A stretch of 64,000 nucleotides of DNA from Nocardioides sp. Iso805N (GTDB lineage: Bacteria > Actinomycetota > Actinomycetes > Propionibacteriales > Nocardioidaceae). The translations under genes were made by a program, and so were the position numbers. The stretch is from contig NZ_KB822576.1 in the NCBI RefSeq assembly GCF_000364605.1, forward strand, positions 434,001 through 498,000, given 5' to 3'. Of the stretch, positions 29,416 through 38,815 are shown in pieces (the first letter of the stretch is position 1; each line of letters starts with the position of its first letter). Below the pieces are notes generated by a model. It made no database searches. It saw only the letters and a program-made list of their open reading frames with translations, and was not told where the DNA came from.

Positions 29416-29422
29416 GCGCCAG

Positions 29423-29428
29423 ACTCTA
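29423..29428 (-). promoter_or_regulatory. Leaderless -10 box for the DUF4081-GNAT gene
   Basis: TAGAGT on the minus strand with a 7-nt gap to the ATG. It shows that this gene can be transcribed separately from ispG. Confidence 0.5.
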
Positions 29429-29463
29429 GCGCCGAGCCGGGCGGGATCCTCGGGCCCCTCGCC

Positions 29464-30609
29464 TCAGGAGACGCTGACCTGCGCCGTGCCACCCTCGACA
29501 GGCTCCATGCCCTCGGCCAGGCGCATGGCCTCCTCGATCAGTGTCTCGACGATCTTGGACTCAGGCACGGTCTTGATCACCTCGCCCTTGACGAAGATCT
29601 GCCCCTTGCCGTTGCCGGACGCGACACCCAGGTCGGCCTCGCGGGCCTCGCCCGGTCCGTTCACGACGCAGCCCATCACGGCCACCCGCAGAGGGACCTC
29701 GAGGCCGTCGAGCCCCGCGGTGACCTGCTCGGCGAGGGTGTAGACGTCCACCTGGGCGCGGCCGCAGGAAGGGCACGAGACGATCTCCAGCCGCCGCGGA
29801 CGCAGGTTGAGGGACTCCAGGATCTGGAGGCCGACCTTGACCTCCTCGACCGGCGGCGCGCTCAGCGAGACGCGGATCGTGTCGCCGATGCCCTTCGACA
29901 GCAACGCACCGAAGGCGGTGGCGGACTTGATCGTGCCCTGGAACGCCGGGCCTGCCTCGGTGACGCCGAGGTGCAGGGGCCAGTCGCCCCGCTCGGCGAG
30001 CAGCTCGTAGGCACGCACCATCACGACCGGGTCGTTGTGCTTGACCGAGATCTTGAAGTCACCGAAGCCGTGCTCCTCGAAGAGGCCCGCCTCCCACACG
30101 GCCGACTCGACCAGCGCCTCGGGAGTGGCCTTGCCGTACTTCTCCAGCAGCCGCTTGTCGAGCGAGCCGGCGTTGACCCCGATCCGGATCGAGGTGCCGT
30201 GGTCCTTGGCCGCCTGGGCGATCTGCTTGACCTGGTCGTCGAACTTGCGGATGTTGCCCGGGTTGACGCGCACGGCCGCGCAACCGGCCTCGATCGCGGC
30301 GAAGACGTAGTTGGGCTGGAAGTGGATGTCGGCGATCACCGGGATCTGGGAGTGCTGGGCGATCTCGGGCAGCGCGGCAGCGTCGTCGGCACTCGGGCAG
30401 GCGACGCGCACGATGTCACAGCCGGCAGCGGTCAGCTCGGCGATCTGCTGCAGGGTGCTGTTGACGTCGGAGGTCAGCGTGGTGGTCATCGACTGCACGG
30501 AGATCGGGTAGTCGCTGCCGACGCCGACCTTCCCGACCTTGATCTGACGGGTCTTGCGGCGCGGGGCGAGGACCGGCGCAGGCGCCTCGGGCATGCCCAG
30601 GGAAGTCAT
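29464..30609 (-). CDS. ispG: (E)-4-hydroxy-3-methylbut-2-enyl-diphosphate synthase
   Basis: IspG (GcpE) converts methylerythritol cyclodiphosphate to HMBPP with a [4Fe-4S] cluster, the penultimate step of the MEP isoprenoid pathway. The 381-residue protein has the TIM-barrel start ([13 protein letters not shown]), the cluster cysteines in VSCPSCGR and [10 protein letters not shown], and the glutamate of the latter motif. The ATG lies 6 nt behind TAGCCT. It is 17 nt from rip1, and dxr follows, grouping two MEP genes. Confidence 0.97.
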   Translation of the reverse strand: MTSLGMPEAPAPVLAPRRKTRQIKVGKVGVGSDYPISVQSMTTTLTSDVNSTLQQIAELTAAGCDIVRVACPSADDAAALPEIAQHSQIPVIADIHFQPNYVFAAIEAGCAAVRVNPGNIRKFDDQVKQIAQAAKDHGTSIRIGVNAGSLDKRLLEKYGKATPEALVESAVWEAGLFEEHGFGDFKISVKHNDPVVMVRAYELLAERGDWPLHLGVTEAGPAFQGTIKSATAFGALLSKGIGDTIRVSLSAPPVEEVKVGLQILESLNLRPRRLEIVSCPSCGRAQVDVYTLAEQVTAGLDGLEVPLRVAVMGCVVNGPGEAREADLGVASGNGKGQIFVKGEVIKTVPESKIVETLIEEAMRLAEGMEPVEGGTAQVSVS

Positions 30610-30615
30610 GTTCGC

Positions 30616-30621
30616 AGGCTA
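30616..30621 (-). promoter_or_regulatory. Leaderless -10 box for ispG
   Basis: TAGCCT on the minus strand, 6 nt before the ispG ATG and just past the rip1 stop region. Confidence 0.45.
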
Positions 30622-30626
30622 TCCGT

Positions 30627-32027
30627 TCACTGAGTCAGGGGGTGAAGTGGCACGACGAGGTCGCCGACGATGAGGACGGCGCCCATCACCAGCAAGAAGC
30701 TGGCCACGACGTACGCGACCGGCAGCAGTTTGGCGGCGTCGACGTAGCCCGGGTCCGGGCGGCGGCGCAGGCGGGCGATGCCGCGACGGATCGCCTCCCA
30801 CAGCGCCGAGGCGATGTGACCGCCGTCGAGCGGGAGCAGCGGGATGAAGTTGAACAGCCCGATGAACAGGTTGAAGCCGGCGACCAGCATGAGCAGCCCG
30901 GCGATCTTGTCCTCGAGCGGGAATCCCTTGGCCGAGATCTCCTCACCCGCGATCCGACCGCCGCCGACGATGCTGACCGGGCTGTCAGCCGCGCGCGCCT
31001 TGACCCCGACGATGGCCTCGGCGACGCCCCAGACCTTCACCGGCAGGTGCACCAGAGCGACCGCGGAGTCCCGCGTCATGGTGCCCATCTGGCGCAGCGT
31101 GTAGACCGGCCCGCCGTGGGTGACCTGGACGTGGCTGCGCGGGGAGACGCCGAGGAAGCCGACCTGCTTGAGCGCCTGGTCGCTGGGGTTGTCGCTACTG
31201 GGGCGCGCCTCGACGGTGGTGGTGGTCGTGCCCGTCATCGCAACGCCGTTGCGGGTGTAGCCGATGACGGCCTGACCGGCGAGGTTGCTGCGGATCAGAC
31301 CCTGCAGCTGACTCCAGTCCCGGACCGGGGTGCCGTTGAACGAGGTGATCCGGTCTCCTTGCTGCAGACCGGCCTGGTACGCCGGAGTCACCGGGTCGGT
31401 GCCCTTGCAGGCGCGGCCCGACTCGGCGTACGGAACGACGCACGGGCTCACGCTCTCGATCACCGGCTTGCCGCTGTCGGGGACGACCTCGTGCGAGCCG
31501 TAGATGCCGAAGACACCGAGGAAGACGAAGAACGCGATCAGCAGGTTGACCGTCGGGCCACCCGCCATCACGATCACCTTCTTCCACCAGGCCAGCCGGT
31601 AGAAGAGCCGCGGGGCGTCCTCGGGCTGGATGGTCTCCCACTCGGCCGCGCGGGCGTCCGAGATCAGCTGGGTGAACATCCCGGTGTTGGAGCGGCGCAC
31701 CAGCAGCGCGCCGGAAGCCTCGTCGACGACGGTGTCGCTGACCGCGCTGCCGTCGCCGACCGCACTGCCGTCCTCGAACTGGGCGGCTCCCGGCGGCAGC
31801 ATCCCGACGATCTTCACGTAGCCGCCGAGCGGCACGCCCTTCACGCCGTACTCGGTCTCGCCCTTCTTCCGCGACCACACGGTCGGGCCGAAGCCGATGA
31901 AGTACTGCGTCACCTTCGCCCCGAACGCCTTCGCCGGGATCATGTGGCCGAGCTCGTGCAGTCCGATCGAGGCCAGGATCGCGGCCACGAAGAGGACGAC
32001 CCCGAGGATGTAGAAGACGGCGGTCAA
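30627..32027 (-). CDS. rip1: Site-2 intramembrane zinc metalloprotease (Rip1/RseP, M50)
   Basis: A 466-residue M50 protease that cleaves membrane proteins such as anti-sigma factors. The zinc motif HELGH is at 24-28 in the first transmembrane helix, the third ligand in the LDGGHIA motif near 400, and a PDZ domain (about 200-290) lies between. Four transmembrane segments are visible. The insertion between residues 75 and 140 is hydrophilic. Start is TTG (a better start is not seen). It lies 11 nt after dxr in the conserved dxr-rip1-ispG order. Confidence 0.94.
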   Translation of the reverse strand: MTAVFYILGVVLFVAAILASIGLHELGHMIPAKAFGAKVTQYFIGFGPTVWSRKKGETEYGVKGVPLGGYVKIVGMLPPGAAQFEDGSAVGDGSAVSDTVVDEASGALLVRRSNTGMFTQLISDARAAEWETIQPEDAPRLFYRLAWWKKVIVMAGGPTVNLLIAFFVFLGVFGIYGSHEVVPDSGKPVIESVSPCVVPYAESGRACKGTDPVTPAYQAGLQQGDRITSFNGTPVRDWSQLQGLIRSNLAGQAVIGYTRNGVAMTGTTTTTVEARPSSDNPSDQALKQVGFLGVSPRSHVQVTHGGPVYTLRQMGTMTRDSAVALVHLPVKVWGVAEAIVGVKARAADSPVSIVGGGRIAGEEISAKGFPLEDKIAGLLMLVAGFNLFIGLFNFIPLLPLDGGHIASALWEAIRRGIARLRRRPDPGYVDAAKLLPVAYVVASFLLVMGAVLIVGDLVVPLHPLTQ

Positions 32028-32038
32028 CAGCGTTCCGT

Positions 32039-33130
32039 TCAGGCTGGGTGGATGAGGTCAGAGGCGGCGGCGCGCGCCCAGGCGTCGGCGGCCAGGACGT
32101 CGTCGACGGTGAGCGTCCCCTCCGAGGGTACGTCGCCATGCCCAGCAACGACCTTCTCGACGGTGTCCACGATGTCGGTGAACCGGATCCGGCCGTCGTG
32201 GAAGGCATCGACGCAGACCTCGTTGGCGGCGTTGTAGACCGCCGGGAACGTGCCGCCACGCTCGCCGACCTCACGTGCGAGGCGTACGGCGGGGAACGCC
32301 TCGTCGTCCAGCGGGAAGAACTCCCAGCTCGTCGGCTGCGTCCAGTCGACGGCGGGTGCCGTGTCCGGCACCCGATCGGGCCAGGCCAGGCCGAGCGCGA
32401 TCGGCACCAGCATCGTGGGCGGCCCCGCCTGCACCAGCGTCGACCCGTCGGTGAACTCCACCATCGAGTGCACGTAGGACGTCGGATGAACGACCACGTC
32501 GATGCGGTCGAAGGGGATGCCGAAGAGCAGGTGCGCCTCGATCACCTCCAGGCCCTTGTTGACCAGCGTGGCCGAATTGGTGGTGACCACCCTGCCCATG
32601 TCCCAGGTGGGGTGCGCCAGCGCCTGAGCGGGCGTGACGTCATCGAGCTCGTCACGGGAGCGGCCGCGGAAGGGCCCGCCGCTGGCGGTGAGCACGAGCT
32701 TGCGGACCTCGCTCGGGGCACCGCCGCGCAGGCACTGCGCGATGGCCGAATGCTCGGAGTCCACGGGCACGATCTGTCCTGGCGCGGCGCGATCCAGGAC
32801 GATCGGGCCGCCGATGATGAGCGACTCCTTGTTGGCCAGAGCGAGGGTGTTGCCGGCGTCCAGCGCCGCCAGGGTCGGACGCAGCCCGACGGCACCGGTG
32901 ATGCCGTTGAGCACCACATCGGCCGGCCGGCCGGCCGCCTCGACACTCGCCTCCTCGCCCAGACCCGCGTACGCCGGCCCGAACTCAGCGACCTGTCGCT
33001 CGAACAGCTCACGGTTGCCCCCGCCTGCGGTCAGGCCGACCACACGGAACCGATCGGGGTTGCGGCGTACGAGCTCTAGAGCCTGGGTCCCGATGGAGCC
33101 GGTCGAACCGAGAATCACCACGTCGCGCAC
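32039..33130 (-). CDS. dxr: 1-deoxy-D-xylulose-5-phosphate reductoisomerase
   Basis: Dxr performs the first committed step of the MEP pathway, making 2-C-methylerythritol 4-phosphate with NADPH and a divalent metal. The 363-residue protein opens [16 protein letters not shown] with the NADPH loop at 8-14, and keeps [14 protein letters not shown] (metal-binding Asp and Glu), the ASGGPFRG loop and the [20 protein letters not shown] block. The GTG start is set by the family N-terminus and by GGGAGGA upstream. Longer in-frame extensions are antisense to the adjacent hydrolase gene. Confidence 0.97.
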   Translation of the reverse strand: MRDVVILGSTGSIGTQALELVRRNPDRFRVVGLTAGGGNRELFERQVAEFGPAYAGLGEEASVEAAGRPADVVLNGITGAVGLRPTLAALDAGNTLALANKESLIIGGPIVLDRAAPGQIVPVDSEHSAIAQCLRGGAPSEVRKLVLTASGGPFRGRSRDELDDVTPAQALAHPTWDMGRVVTTNSATLVNKGLEVIEAHLLFGIPFDRIDVVVHPTSYVHSMVEFTDGSTLVQAGPPTMLVPIALGLAWPDRVPDTAPAVDWTQPTSWEFFPLDDEAFPAVRLAREVGERGGTFPAVYNAANEVCVDAFHDGRIRFTDIVDTVEKVVAGHGDVPSEGTLTVDDVLAADAWARAAASDLIHPA

Positions 33131-33177
33131 CCGACCATCCTCCCAGGCGCGGCGCCCCGTGTCCCCTTCGCCATGCC

Positions 33178-33183
33178 TAGGCT
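33178..33183 (+). promoter_or_regulatory. Leaderless -10 box for the alpha/beta hydrolase
   Basis: TAGGCT on the plus strand, 7 nt before the ATG. The sequence context CCTAGGCT is the same as upstream of the small reading frame before the aldehyde dehydrogenase gene. Confidence 0.5.
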
Positions 33184-33190
33184 GGCGCCC

Positions 33191-33973
33191 ATGGGCGAGT
33201 ACGTCGACATCAACAGCCATCCCACCTGGGTCCACCGCCCCGACGGGTCCGGGGAGACCGTGCTCCTGCTTCACGGCGGGCTGAGCTGCAGCGACGAGTT
33301 CCTCGCCGCACTCGAGGAGCCGTTGGCCGCGCGGTATCGGGTGGCGGCGTTCGACCGGCGCGGTCACGGCTACACCCGCGACAGCGACGCACCCTTCCAC
33401 TACGAGGCGATGGCGCAGGAGGTGATCGGCGTGATCGAGCATCTCGGTGGTCCGGTTCACCTGGTCGGTTGGAGCGACGGCGGGATCGCCGCGCTGCTCG
33501 CGAGCCTGGAGCGGCCCGATCTGATCGGCCGCCAGGTGCTGATCGGGACCAACTTCCACCACGACGGCATCGTCTGGGACGTCGACCTCTCCGATGACTC
33601 ACCGGTGGGTCAGGCGACCGCGCAGGCCTACGCCGAGCGCTCGCCCGACGGTCCCGAGCACCTGGCCGTGGTCACCGCCAAGTTCGACCGGATGGCGCAC
33701 ACCGAGCCGACCCTGACGTCGGCGGACCTCCGCCCGGTCATGACGCCGACCCTGGTGCTGGCCGGGGACGACGACATGGTGCGACTCGACCACACCGTCG
33801 CGCTCTTCGAGGCGTTGCCGGCCGGTCAGCTCGCCGTCGTGCCGGGTGCCTCGCACGCCCTCCCGGTGGAGAAGCCGGCGCTGGTGGCCGAGCTGATCCT
33901 CGACTTCCTGAGCGGCCCGGTGCCGCCTCGGACCTTCCTGCCGGTACGGCGGGCTGCCGGTCTACGCAGCTGA
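33191..33973 (+). CDS. Alpha/beta-fold hydrolase
   Basis: A 260-residue alpha/beta hydrolase with a complete triad: nucleophile serine in GWSDGG, acid in GDDDMV and histidine in GASHALP; the oxyanion loop is LLHGGLS. The length and lack of a large cap fit a small esterase, lactonase or haloperoxidase-like enzyme; the substrate cannot be told. No signal peptide. It is divergent from dxr with 60 nt between starts. The ATG is placed by the leaderless box; a second ATG six codons upstream is less likely. Confidence 0.8.
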   Translation: MGEYVDINSHPTWVHRPDGSGETVLLLHGGLSCSDEFLAALEEPLAARYRVAAFDRRGHGYTRDSDAPFHYEAMAQEVIGVIEHLGGPVHLVGWSDGGIAALLASLERPDLIGRQVLIGTNFHHDGIVWDVDLSDDSPVGQATAQAYAERSPDGPEHLAVVTAKFDRMAHTEPTLTSADLRPVMTPTLVLAGDDDMVRLDHTVALFEALPAGQLAVVPGASHALPVEKPALVAELILDFLSGPVPPRTFLPVRRAAGLRS

Positions 33974-34028
33974 CGCGGTCTGACCGAAACCTGTGCGCAC
34001 GCCAGTCGGGCGCCCTATCGTCCGCAAC

Positions 34029-35888
34029 ATGCTGCGCGCTGTGATGGCTGTCTGCCTCGGGTTGACCCTCGCGCTCGGGCTCACCGTCGGCGCTGTCGAG
34101 ATTGCCGATACGCCTGCCGGCGCGGTCGAGCCGGTCGCCTTCGACGTCCCAGCGACACCATCGGGTGATGTCTTGGCCACGGCAAGTGCGCCACCCGCTA
34201 CCGCCCCCTTCCTGCGGGTGACGATCCTGGGCATCGGCCCGGCTCCCGTCCCGAACACCGGCGGGACCGTGAGCCTGCCCTTCGCCACGTGGGGATTCAG
34301 CGGGGCTCAGACCTTCACCCTGTCGACGTGCACGACGGAGGTCGTGTCAAGCTGCACCTCGTTGGCCAACGCCGACCGCACGATCATCCAGACGGCTCCG
34401 TTCAGCGCGAGCATCGACGCGCCGAGCGAGGCATTCACGTGGCCGGAGCAGCAGGTCACCGTATCGGCACACAACGAGGGTGGCGGTGTCGCGGTCGCTC
34501 GTGTCTCAGGCGGCATCGACTATGCGGTCGGCCCCAACGCAACCGACCTCAACCAGCGGCTGACGAACGACGCGCCGACCGTCCTGGATCTCAGCAACGT
34601 CGTCCCACCGGCCGTCGGAAGCGCTGTCTCTGTCAAGCGTTGCAGCGCCTACGCTTCTGACTACCGGCCGCGCGACTACATCCCGGTCGCCTGCGAGGCA
34701 CCGTCTGCCCGCGCCGCTATCGACTTCATCTCCAAGGTCACCGCCTATACGACCTCGATGATGCCCACCGGGTCGCCGCTGCCGTCCTTCCTCGTGACGG
34801 ATCCGGCCCTGGCCGCCCACGCGGACGGCAGCGAGACCGTGACGGACCTCGGCCCCATCTCCCCATCTTTTCCGTTCCAGGTCTCCTGGCGCATCCAGGA
34901 CGCGGCGGGCAACACGGTCGTCGGTCCGGTGAGCGCGGCCGCGAACGTCAGCCGGGGACTCGCCGACATCACGATCGACCCGTCCGCCGAGCCGGGCGGC
35001 GCGATGCTCGACGGTACGTACACGCTCGTCGTCACCAACACGGTTTCGACGCCGGCCGGGATGCGATCCGCGTCGACGACCCGACCCCTCGCACTTGTGC
35101 GCAACCCGCCCCGTCCACCGGCGCCGGGGGCGACGACCGTGGGGGGCGACGTGTGGCGGATGAGCGGTACTTACGACCCTGCCAGCGCGCGATGGCGTGT
35201 TCCGGCCATCGGCGACGTTTCCGACGTCGCCACCGTCTCCATGTACGACGCCGGCGGTCACCTCGTCGACGCAGACGTGCCCGTGGCGGCAACCTGCGGC
35301 GAACAGCCGTGCAGCAGCACAGACTCCGACGCCTACTTCCCGCTCTGGTGGGATTGGACCGACTCCGACGGGCACATCGTCGGGCCTGGCGTCTACCGCG
35401 CCGTGGCGTCGATCCCGGACCGGTGGGGTCGGCCCGTCGTCGTACCTCTGGGCACGGTCCGGAGCTACTGGCCCGACCTCGCACAGCGATCGTTCAGCGT
35501 GAGGCTCGCGCACGCCAAGAAGGTCACGCGACACTGGCGTAGCTACGACATCACGGTCCCGAAGGTCGCGATGATCCGGCCGACTACCCTCGACCTGCAC
35601 GTGAACGTCTCCGTGGCCCATGTGCCCGCGCGGAAGTTCCGCCACGGCAAGGTGCCCGCACCGGGATACTCCGCACGGTTCCGGATCCCTGGACTGACCG
35701 ACTGGCGGCGTATCCATGCGTTCGCACCGAGCAGCGTCTTCGGCGGCGTGATCGAGGTGCCCTTCGATGTAGGCGCGGCCTCGATCTCCGGGCGCACGGT
35801 CCAGGTGCAGGTCAAGGGACCCAGCTCGAAGGTGAGGGTTCACGGCGTGGGCGGGGAGCTCGGCTACTGGTTCTGGTCGCTCGGCTGA
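34029..35888 (+). CDS. Large exported protein of unknown function
   Basis: A 619-residue protein with a strong signal peptide (MLRAVMAVCLGLTLALGLTVGA). The mature part is rich in Thr, Ser, Val and Pro and looks all-beta, with at least three Ig- or FlgD-like modules: a Pro-rich linker (NPPRPPAPG, near 365) separates the first half from a second where WRIQDAAGN and YDAGGHLVDADVPVA resemble Ig-like/FlgD repeats with the W-x-G-x-D/N style. No anchoring motif, transmembrane tail or enzymatic site is seen. I do not recognise a named family. It follows the hydrolase by about 55 nt and is probably cotranscribed or has its own start. Confidence 0.6.
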   Translation: MLRAVMAVCLGLTLALGLTVGAVEIADTPAGAVEPVAFDVPATPSGDVLATASAPPATAPFLRVTILGIGPAPVPNTGGTVSLPFATWGFSGAQTFTLSTCTTEVVSSCTSLANADRTIIQTAPFSASIDAPSEAFTWPEQQVTVSAHNEGGGVAVARVSGGIDYAVGPNATDLNQRLTNDAPTVLDLSNVVPPAVGSAVSVKRCSAYASDYRPRDYIPVACEAPSARAAIDFISKVTAYTTSMMPTGSPLPSFLVTDPALAAHADGSETVTDLGPISPSFPFQVSWRIQDAAGNTVVGPVSAAANVSRGLADITIDPSAEPGGAMLDGTYTLVVTNTVSTPAGMRSASTTRPLALVRNPPRPPAPGATTVGGDVWRMSGTYDPASARWRVPAIGDVSDVATVSMYDAGGHLVDADVPVAATCGEQPCSSTDSDAYFPLWWDWTDSDGHIVGPGVYRAVASIPDRWGRPVVVPLGTVRSYWPDLAQRSFSVRLAHAKKVTRHWRSYDITVPKVAMIRPTTLDLHVNVSVAHVPARKFRHGKVPAPGYSARFRIPGLTDWRRIHAFAPSSVFGGVIEVPFDVGAASISGRTVQVQVKGPSSKVRVHGVGGELGYWFWSLG

Positions 35889-36097
35889 CGCACGCCGACC
35901 GAATCCGCGGCACACACCCCCTTCAAGCGACGGATCCCGTCGCCTAGGCTTGGCCTCATGCCCATGACCGGTGGCCTCGGCCTCCTGTTGCAGGGCTCCG
36001 GCAGCGCCCGCCAAGTCTCGAGGGCGGTCGGTCGCCTGACCGGAACCACATCCCCGATCTACCCGCACAACCAATCCCGCGTGAGAAAGCGACGAAG
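35889..36097 (+). promoter_or_regulatory. Promoter, palindromic operator and small upstream ORF region of the aldehyde dehydrogenase gene
   Basis: Contains a candidate promoter TTCAAG (35922-35927), a 17-nt spacer and TAGGCT (35945-35950). The spacer is filled by the 15-bp palindrome CGACGGATCCCGTCG (35928-35942), so a bound protein would sit squarely on the promoter. Seven nt after the -10 box begins a 47-codon reading frame that overlaps the dehydrogenase start. Confidence 0.55.
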
Positions 36098-36101
36098 ATG
36101 A
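35958..36101 (+). CDS. Possible 47-codon upstream ORF coupled to the aldehyde dehydrogenase gene
   Basis: Starts with ATG exactly 7 nt behind TAGGCT (leaderless spacing) and ends in TGA that overlaps the dehydrogenase ATG as ATGA. The product would be 47 residues with a Gly/Leu-rich N-terminal half and an Arg-rich end (RVRKRRR) written partly in codons rare for this genome (AGA twice, CGA twice). No known domain. Its overlap suggests translational coupling or a regulatory leader peptide, but the purine-rich end also doubles as the weak ribosome-binding region of the next gene. Existence as a translated peptide is unproven. Confidence 0.35.
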   Translation: MPMTGGLGLLLQGSGSARQVSRAVGRLTGTTSPIYPHNQSRVRKRRR

Positions 36102-37471
36102 CGCAGACACCGGCCTACCAGGTCACCGATCCCGCTACAGGTGAGGTCGTGGAGAAGTTCCCGTTCGCGACCGATGCCGAGGTCGAGCAGGCCGTGGCCG
36201 GCGCGACCGCCGCCTACGAGGAGTGGCGCAAGCGTCCGGTCGAGGAGCGCGCGGCGATCGTGAAGCGGATCGCCGAGCTCTTCACCGAGCGCGCCGAGGA
36301 GCTGGGCAACCTCATCACCACCGAGATGGGCAAGCGTCCCAGCTCCGCCAAGGGTGAGGCCGAGTTCTGCACCGACATCTTCGGCTACTACGCCGACAAC
36401 GGCGCCACCCTGCTCGCCGACAAGCCGCTCCCGGGCCACGACGACGCCCGTATCCAGTACCTGCCGGTCGGCCCGATCGTCGGCGTGATGCCGTGGAACT
36501 ACCCCTACTACCAGGTGGCCCGGTTCGCGGCGCCGAACCTCATCGCGGGCAACGTCGTGCTGCTCAAGCATGCCGAGAACTGCCCGACCTCCGCGCTGGC
36601 GATCGCCCAGATCATGACGGACGCCGGCGTGCCCGAGGGGGTCTACACCAACCTGTTCGCCACCCACGAGCAGATCGCCTCGCTGATCGCCGACAAGCGG
36701 GTCCACGGCGTCTCGCTGACCGGCTCGGAGCGGGCGGGCACCGCTGTCGCTGAGCAGGCCGGACGCAACCTGAAGAAGGTCGTCCTCGAGCTCGGTGGCT
36801 CCGACCCCTACATCATCCTGGACACCGCCGACGTGGAGTCGGCCGCCGAGACCGCGTGGGCGACCCGGATGGAGAACGTGGGCCAGGCCTGCAACTCCAA
36901 CAAGCGGATGATCGTGATGAGCGACGTGTACGACGACTTCGTCAGCGCGCTCACGAAGCGCGCCAGCGCGATGCAGCCGCGGACCGCGGGGGCTGACGGC
37001 GACGACCTCTACTCCCCGATGGTCTCCCGCAAGGCGGCCGAGGGCCTCCACGCACAGATCCAGGACGCCGTCGACAAGGGCGCGACCCTGCACGCAGGCG
37101 GCACTCTTGGTGACGGTGCGTACTTCGCGCCCGCCGTGCTCACCGGCGTCACCCCCGAGATGCGGGCCTACTCCGAGGAGCTCTTCGGACCGGTGGCGGT
37201 CGTCTACAAGGTCGAGGACGACGAGCAGGCGGTCGAGCTGGCCAACGCCGTCGAGTTCGGCCTCGGCGGCGCGGTGTGGAGCACGGACGAGGAGCGGGCC
37301 GTGAAGGTCGCCCGCCAGCTCGAGGTCGGCATGGCCAACGTGAACACGCCGGCCGGCGAGGGCGCCGACCTGCCCTTCGGCGGCACCAAGCGCTCCGGCT
37401 TCGGCCGCGAGCTCGGCCCGCTCGGCATCGACGAGTTCGTCAACAAGCGGCTCTTCTACGTGCAGAAGTGA
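36098..37471 (+). CDS. NAD(P)+-dependent succinate-semialdehyde / aminoaldehyde dehydrogenase
   Basis: A 457-residue aldehyde dehydrogenase, the length of GabD2/Sad-type succinate-semialdehyde dehydrogenases. The catalytic cysteine is C265 (VGQACNSNK), the general base E231 (LELGG) and the oxyanion asparagine N134 (PWNYP). In the polyamine cluster it would oxidise the 4-aminobutanal or succinic semialdehyde produced by transamination or oxidation of putrescine. The ATG overlaps the stop of a small upstream ORF. A hairpin follows 35 nt after the stop. Confidence 0.88.
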   Translation: MTQTPAYQVTDPATGEVVEKFPFATDAEVEQAVAGATAAYEEWRKRPVEERAAIVKRIAELFTERAEELGNLITTEMGKRPSSAKGEAEFCTDIFGYYADNGATLLADKPLPGHDDARIQYLPVGPIVGVMPWNYPYYQVARFAAPNLIAGNVVLLKHAENCPTSALAIAQIMTDAGVPEGVYTNLFATHEQIASLIADKRVHGVSLTGSERAGTAVAEQAGRNLKKVVLELGGSDPYIILDTADVESAAETAWATRMENVGQACNSNKRMIVMSDVYDDFVSALTKRASAMQPRTAGADGDDLYSPMVSRKAAEGLHAQIQDAVDKGATLHAGGTLGDGAYFAPAVLTGVTPEMRAYSEELFGPVAVVYKVEDDEQAVELANAVEFGLGGAVWSTDEERAVKVARQLEVGMANVNTPAGEGADLPFGGTKRSGFGRELGPLGIDEFVNKRLFYVQK

Positions 37472-37505
37472 CGTAGCCGGACCGGCACACCTGCGGCAAC
37501 ACCGA

Positions 37506-37536
37506 ACGCCGCCCCGCACGATGTGCGGGGCGGCGT
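37506..37536. terminator. Bidirectional hairpin after the aldehyde dehydrogenase gene
   Basis: Perfect 14-bp stem with a 3-nt loop, placed between the convergent stops of the dehydrogenase and the saccharopine-dehydrogenase-like gene. Confidence 0.8.
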
Positions 37537-37571
37537 CGGCGTTCTGCCGGCCCGGGTCCGAGGGGCCGTCC

Positions 37572-38810
37572 TCAGAGTTCCTTGGTCCCCCACGGGCTGC
37601 CGTAGGCGTTGAGCAGATCGAGGAACGGCAACGCGTCGAACGCCTCCGGGCCGAGCACCCCGGTGCCCTCCCACACGCCGGTGGCGAGCAGCTCCAGCGC
37701 CACCACCGGGCAGATCGCCGTCTGCCAGACGACGCACTGGTGGCCGTACTCCTCCATCGACCACTCGTTGTCGACGACGTGGTAGAGGTACGTCGAGCGC
37801 GGTGCGCCCTCCTTGTCCTTACCGGTGACCCAGAGGCCGGCGCAGGTCTTGCCGCGCATCTGCGGCCCCAGCTTGGCCGGGTTCGGAAGCAGCGCCGCGA
37901 CGACGTCACGCGGGCTGACCTCGACCTCCCCGGCACTCGAGCGGACAGCGACCGGCTCGGTCCTGTCCAGGCCGAGCTTGGAGAGGGTCTTGAGCACCTC
38001 GATGAACTCGTCGCCGAGGCCGTACTTGAAGGTCACCTTCTTGGCGTTGACGAAGCGCGGCATGAGGAGGACCTCCTCGTGCTCGACGTTGACGCACTCC
38101 ACCGGGCCGATGCCCTCGGGGAAGTCGAAGACCTCGGGGTCGGAGAAGGGCGAGGTCGTGTGCCAGGTGCCGTTCTCCCAGACCACCGGCGGGTTGAGGC
38201 ACTCCTCGATCGTGGTCCAGATGGAGAACGACGGCGCGAACTCGTAGCCCTCGACAGTGATGTTGGAGCCGTCGCGGACGCCGAGCTCGTCGATCTCACT
38301 GAAGAGGTGGTCGGACGCGTAGCGGGCGAAGACGTCGGCCAGGCCAGGCTCGACACCCATCCCGACCAGCGCCAGCCGGCCGTTCGCCTGCCACAGGTGG
38401 TGCTGGGCGAACTGCTGATCGCCGAGCATCACGCCGGTCTTGGAGTAGGGCTCCTGCGGGTGCCGCTGGGAGAGCGACATCGCCATGTCGAGGTAGTCGG
38501 CGCCGACGATCCGTGCGGCCTCGAAGACCGGCATCACGAAGCGGGGGTCGACGGCGTTCATCACATGGGTGATGCGGTGCTCCTGCGCGATCGCGACGAG
38601 CGCCTCCACGTCGCCGGCATCCGCGGTCGCCCAGGTGAAGCGGGAGTCGACCGAGGCGGCCTTCTCCGCGCTCTCGGCGTCGTAGTCGACGATCAGGAGG
38701 GTCTCGTAGAAGTCACGGCGGGCGGCGATCGACGCGAACGCCGCCCCGACGCCACCGGCACCCACGAGAAGGATGCGCATCGGGGCAGGTTTGTGCTGGG
38801 GCTTGGCCAT
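37572..38810 (-). CDS. Saccharopine dehydrogenase-like oxidoreductase
   Basis: A 412-residue protein with an N-terminal Rossmann domain (MRILLVGAGGVGAAF, nucleotide loop near 17-22) followed by a saccharopine-dehydrogenase C-terminal-type domain. Related enzymes include saccharopine dehydrogenase, homospermidine synthase and carboxynorspermidine dehydrogenase, all acting on secondary amines that join an aminoalkyl chain to an amino acid or aldehyde. Presence in a polyamine cluster favours a carboxyalkyl-polyamine or aminoalkyl substrate, but this is inference. The ATG lies 5 nt behind TAGAGT. Divergent from the aminotransferase gene, with which it shares two palindromic motifs. Confidence 0.75.
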   Translation of the reverse strand: MAKPQHKPAPMRILLVGAGGVGAAFASIAARRDFYETLLIVDYDAESAEKAASVDSRFTWATADAGDVEALVAIAQEHRITHVMNAVDPRFVMPVFEAARIVGADYLDMAMSLSQRHPQEPYSKTGVMLGDQQFAQHHLWQANGRLALVGMGVEPGLADVFARYASDHLFSEIDELGVRDGSNITVEGYEFAPSFSIWTTIEECLNPPVVWENGTWHTTSPFSDPEVFDFPEGIGPVECVNVEHEEVLLMPRFVNAKKVTFKYGLGDEFIEVLKTLSKLGLDRTEPVAVRSSAGEVEVSPRDVVAALLPNPAKLGPQMRGKTCAGLWVTGKDKEGAPRSTYLYHVVDNEWSMEEYGHQCVVWQTAICPVVALELLATGVWEGTGVLGPEAFDALPFLDLLNAYGSPWGTKEL

Positions 38811-38815
38811 ACCGG

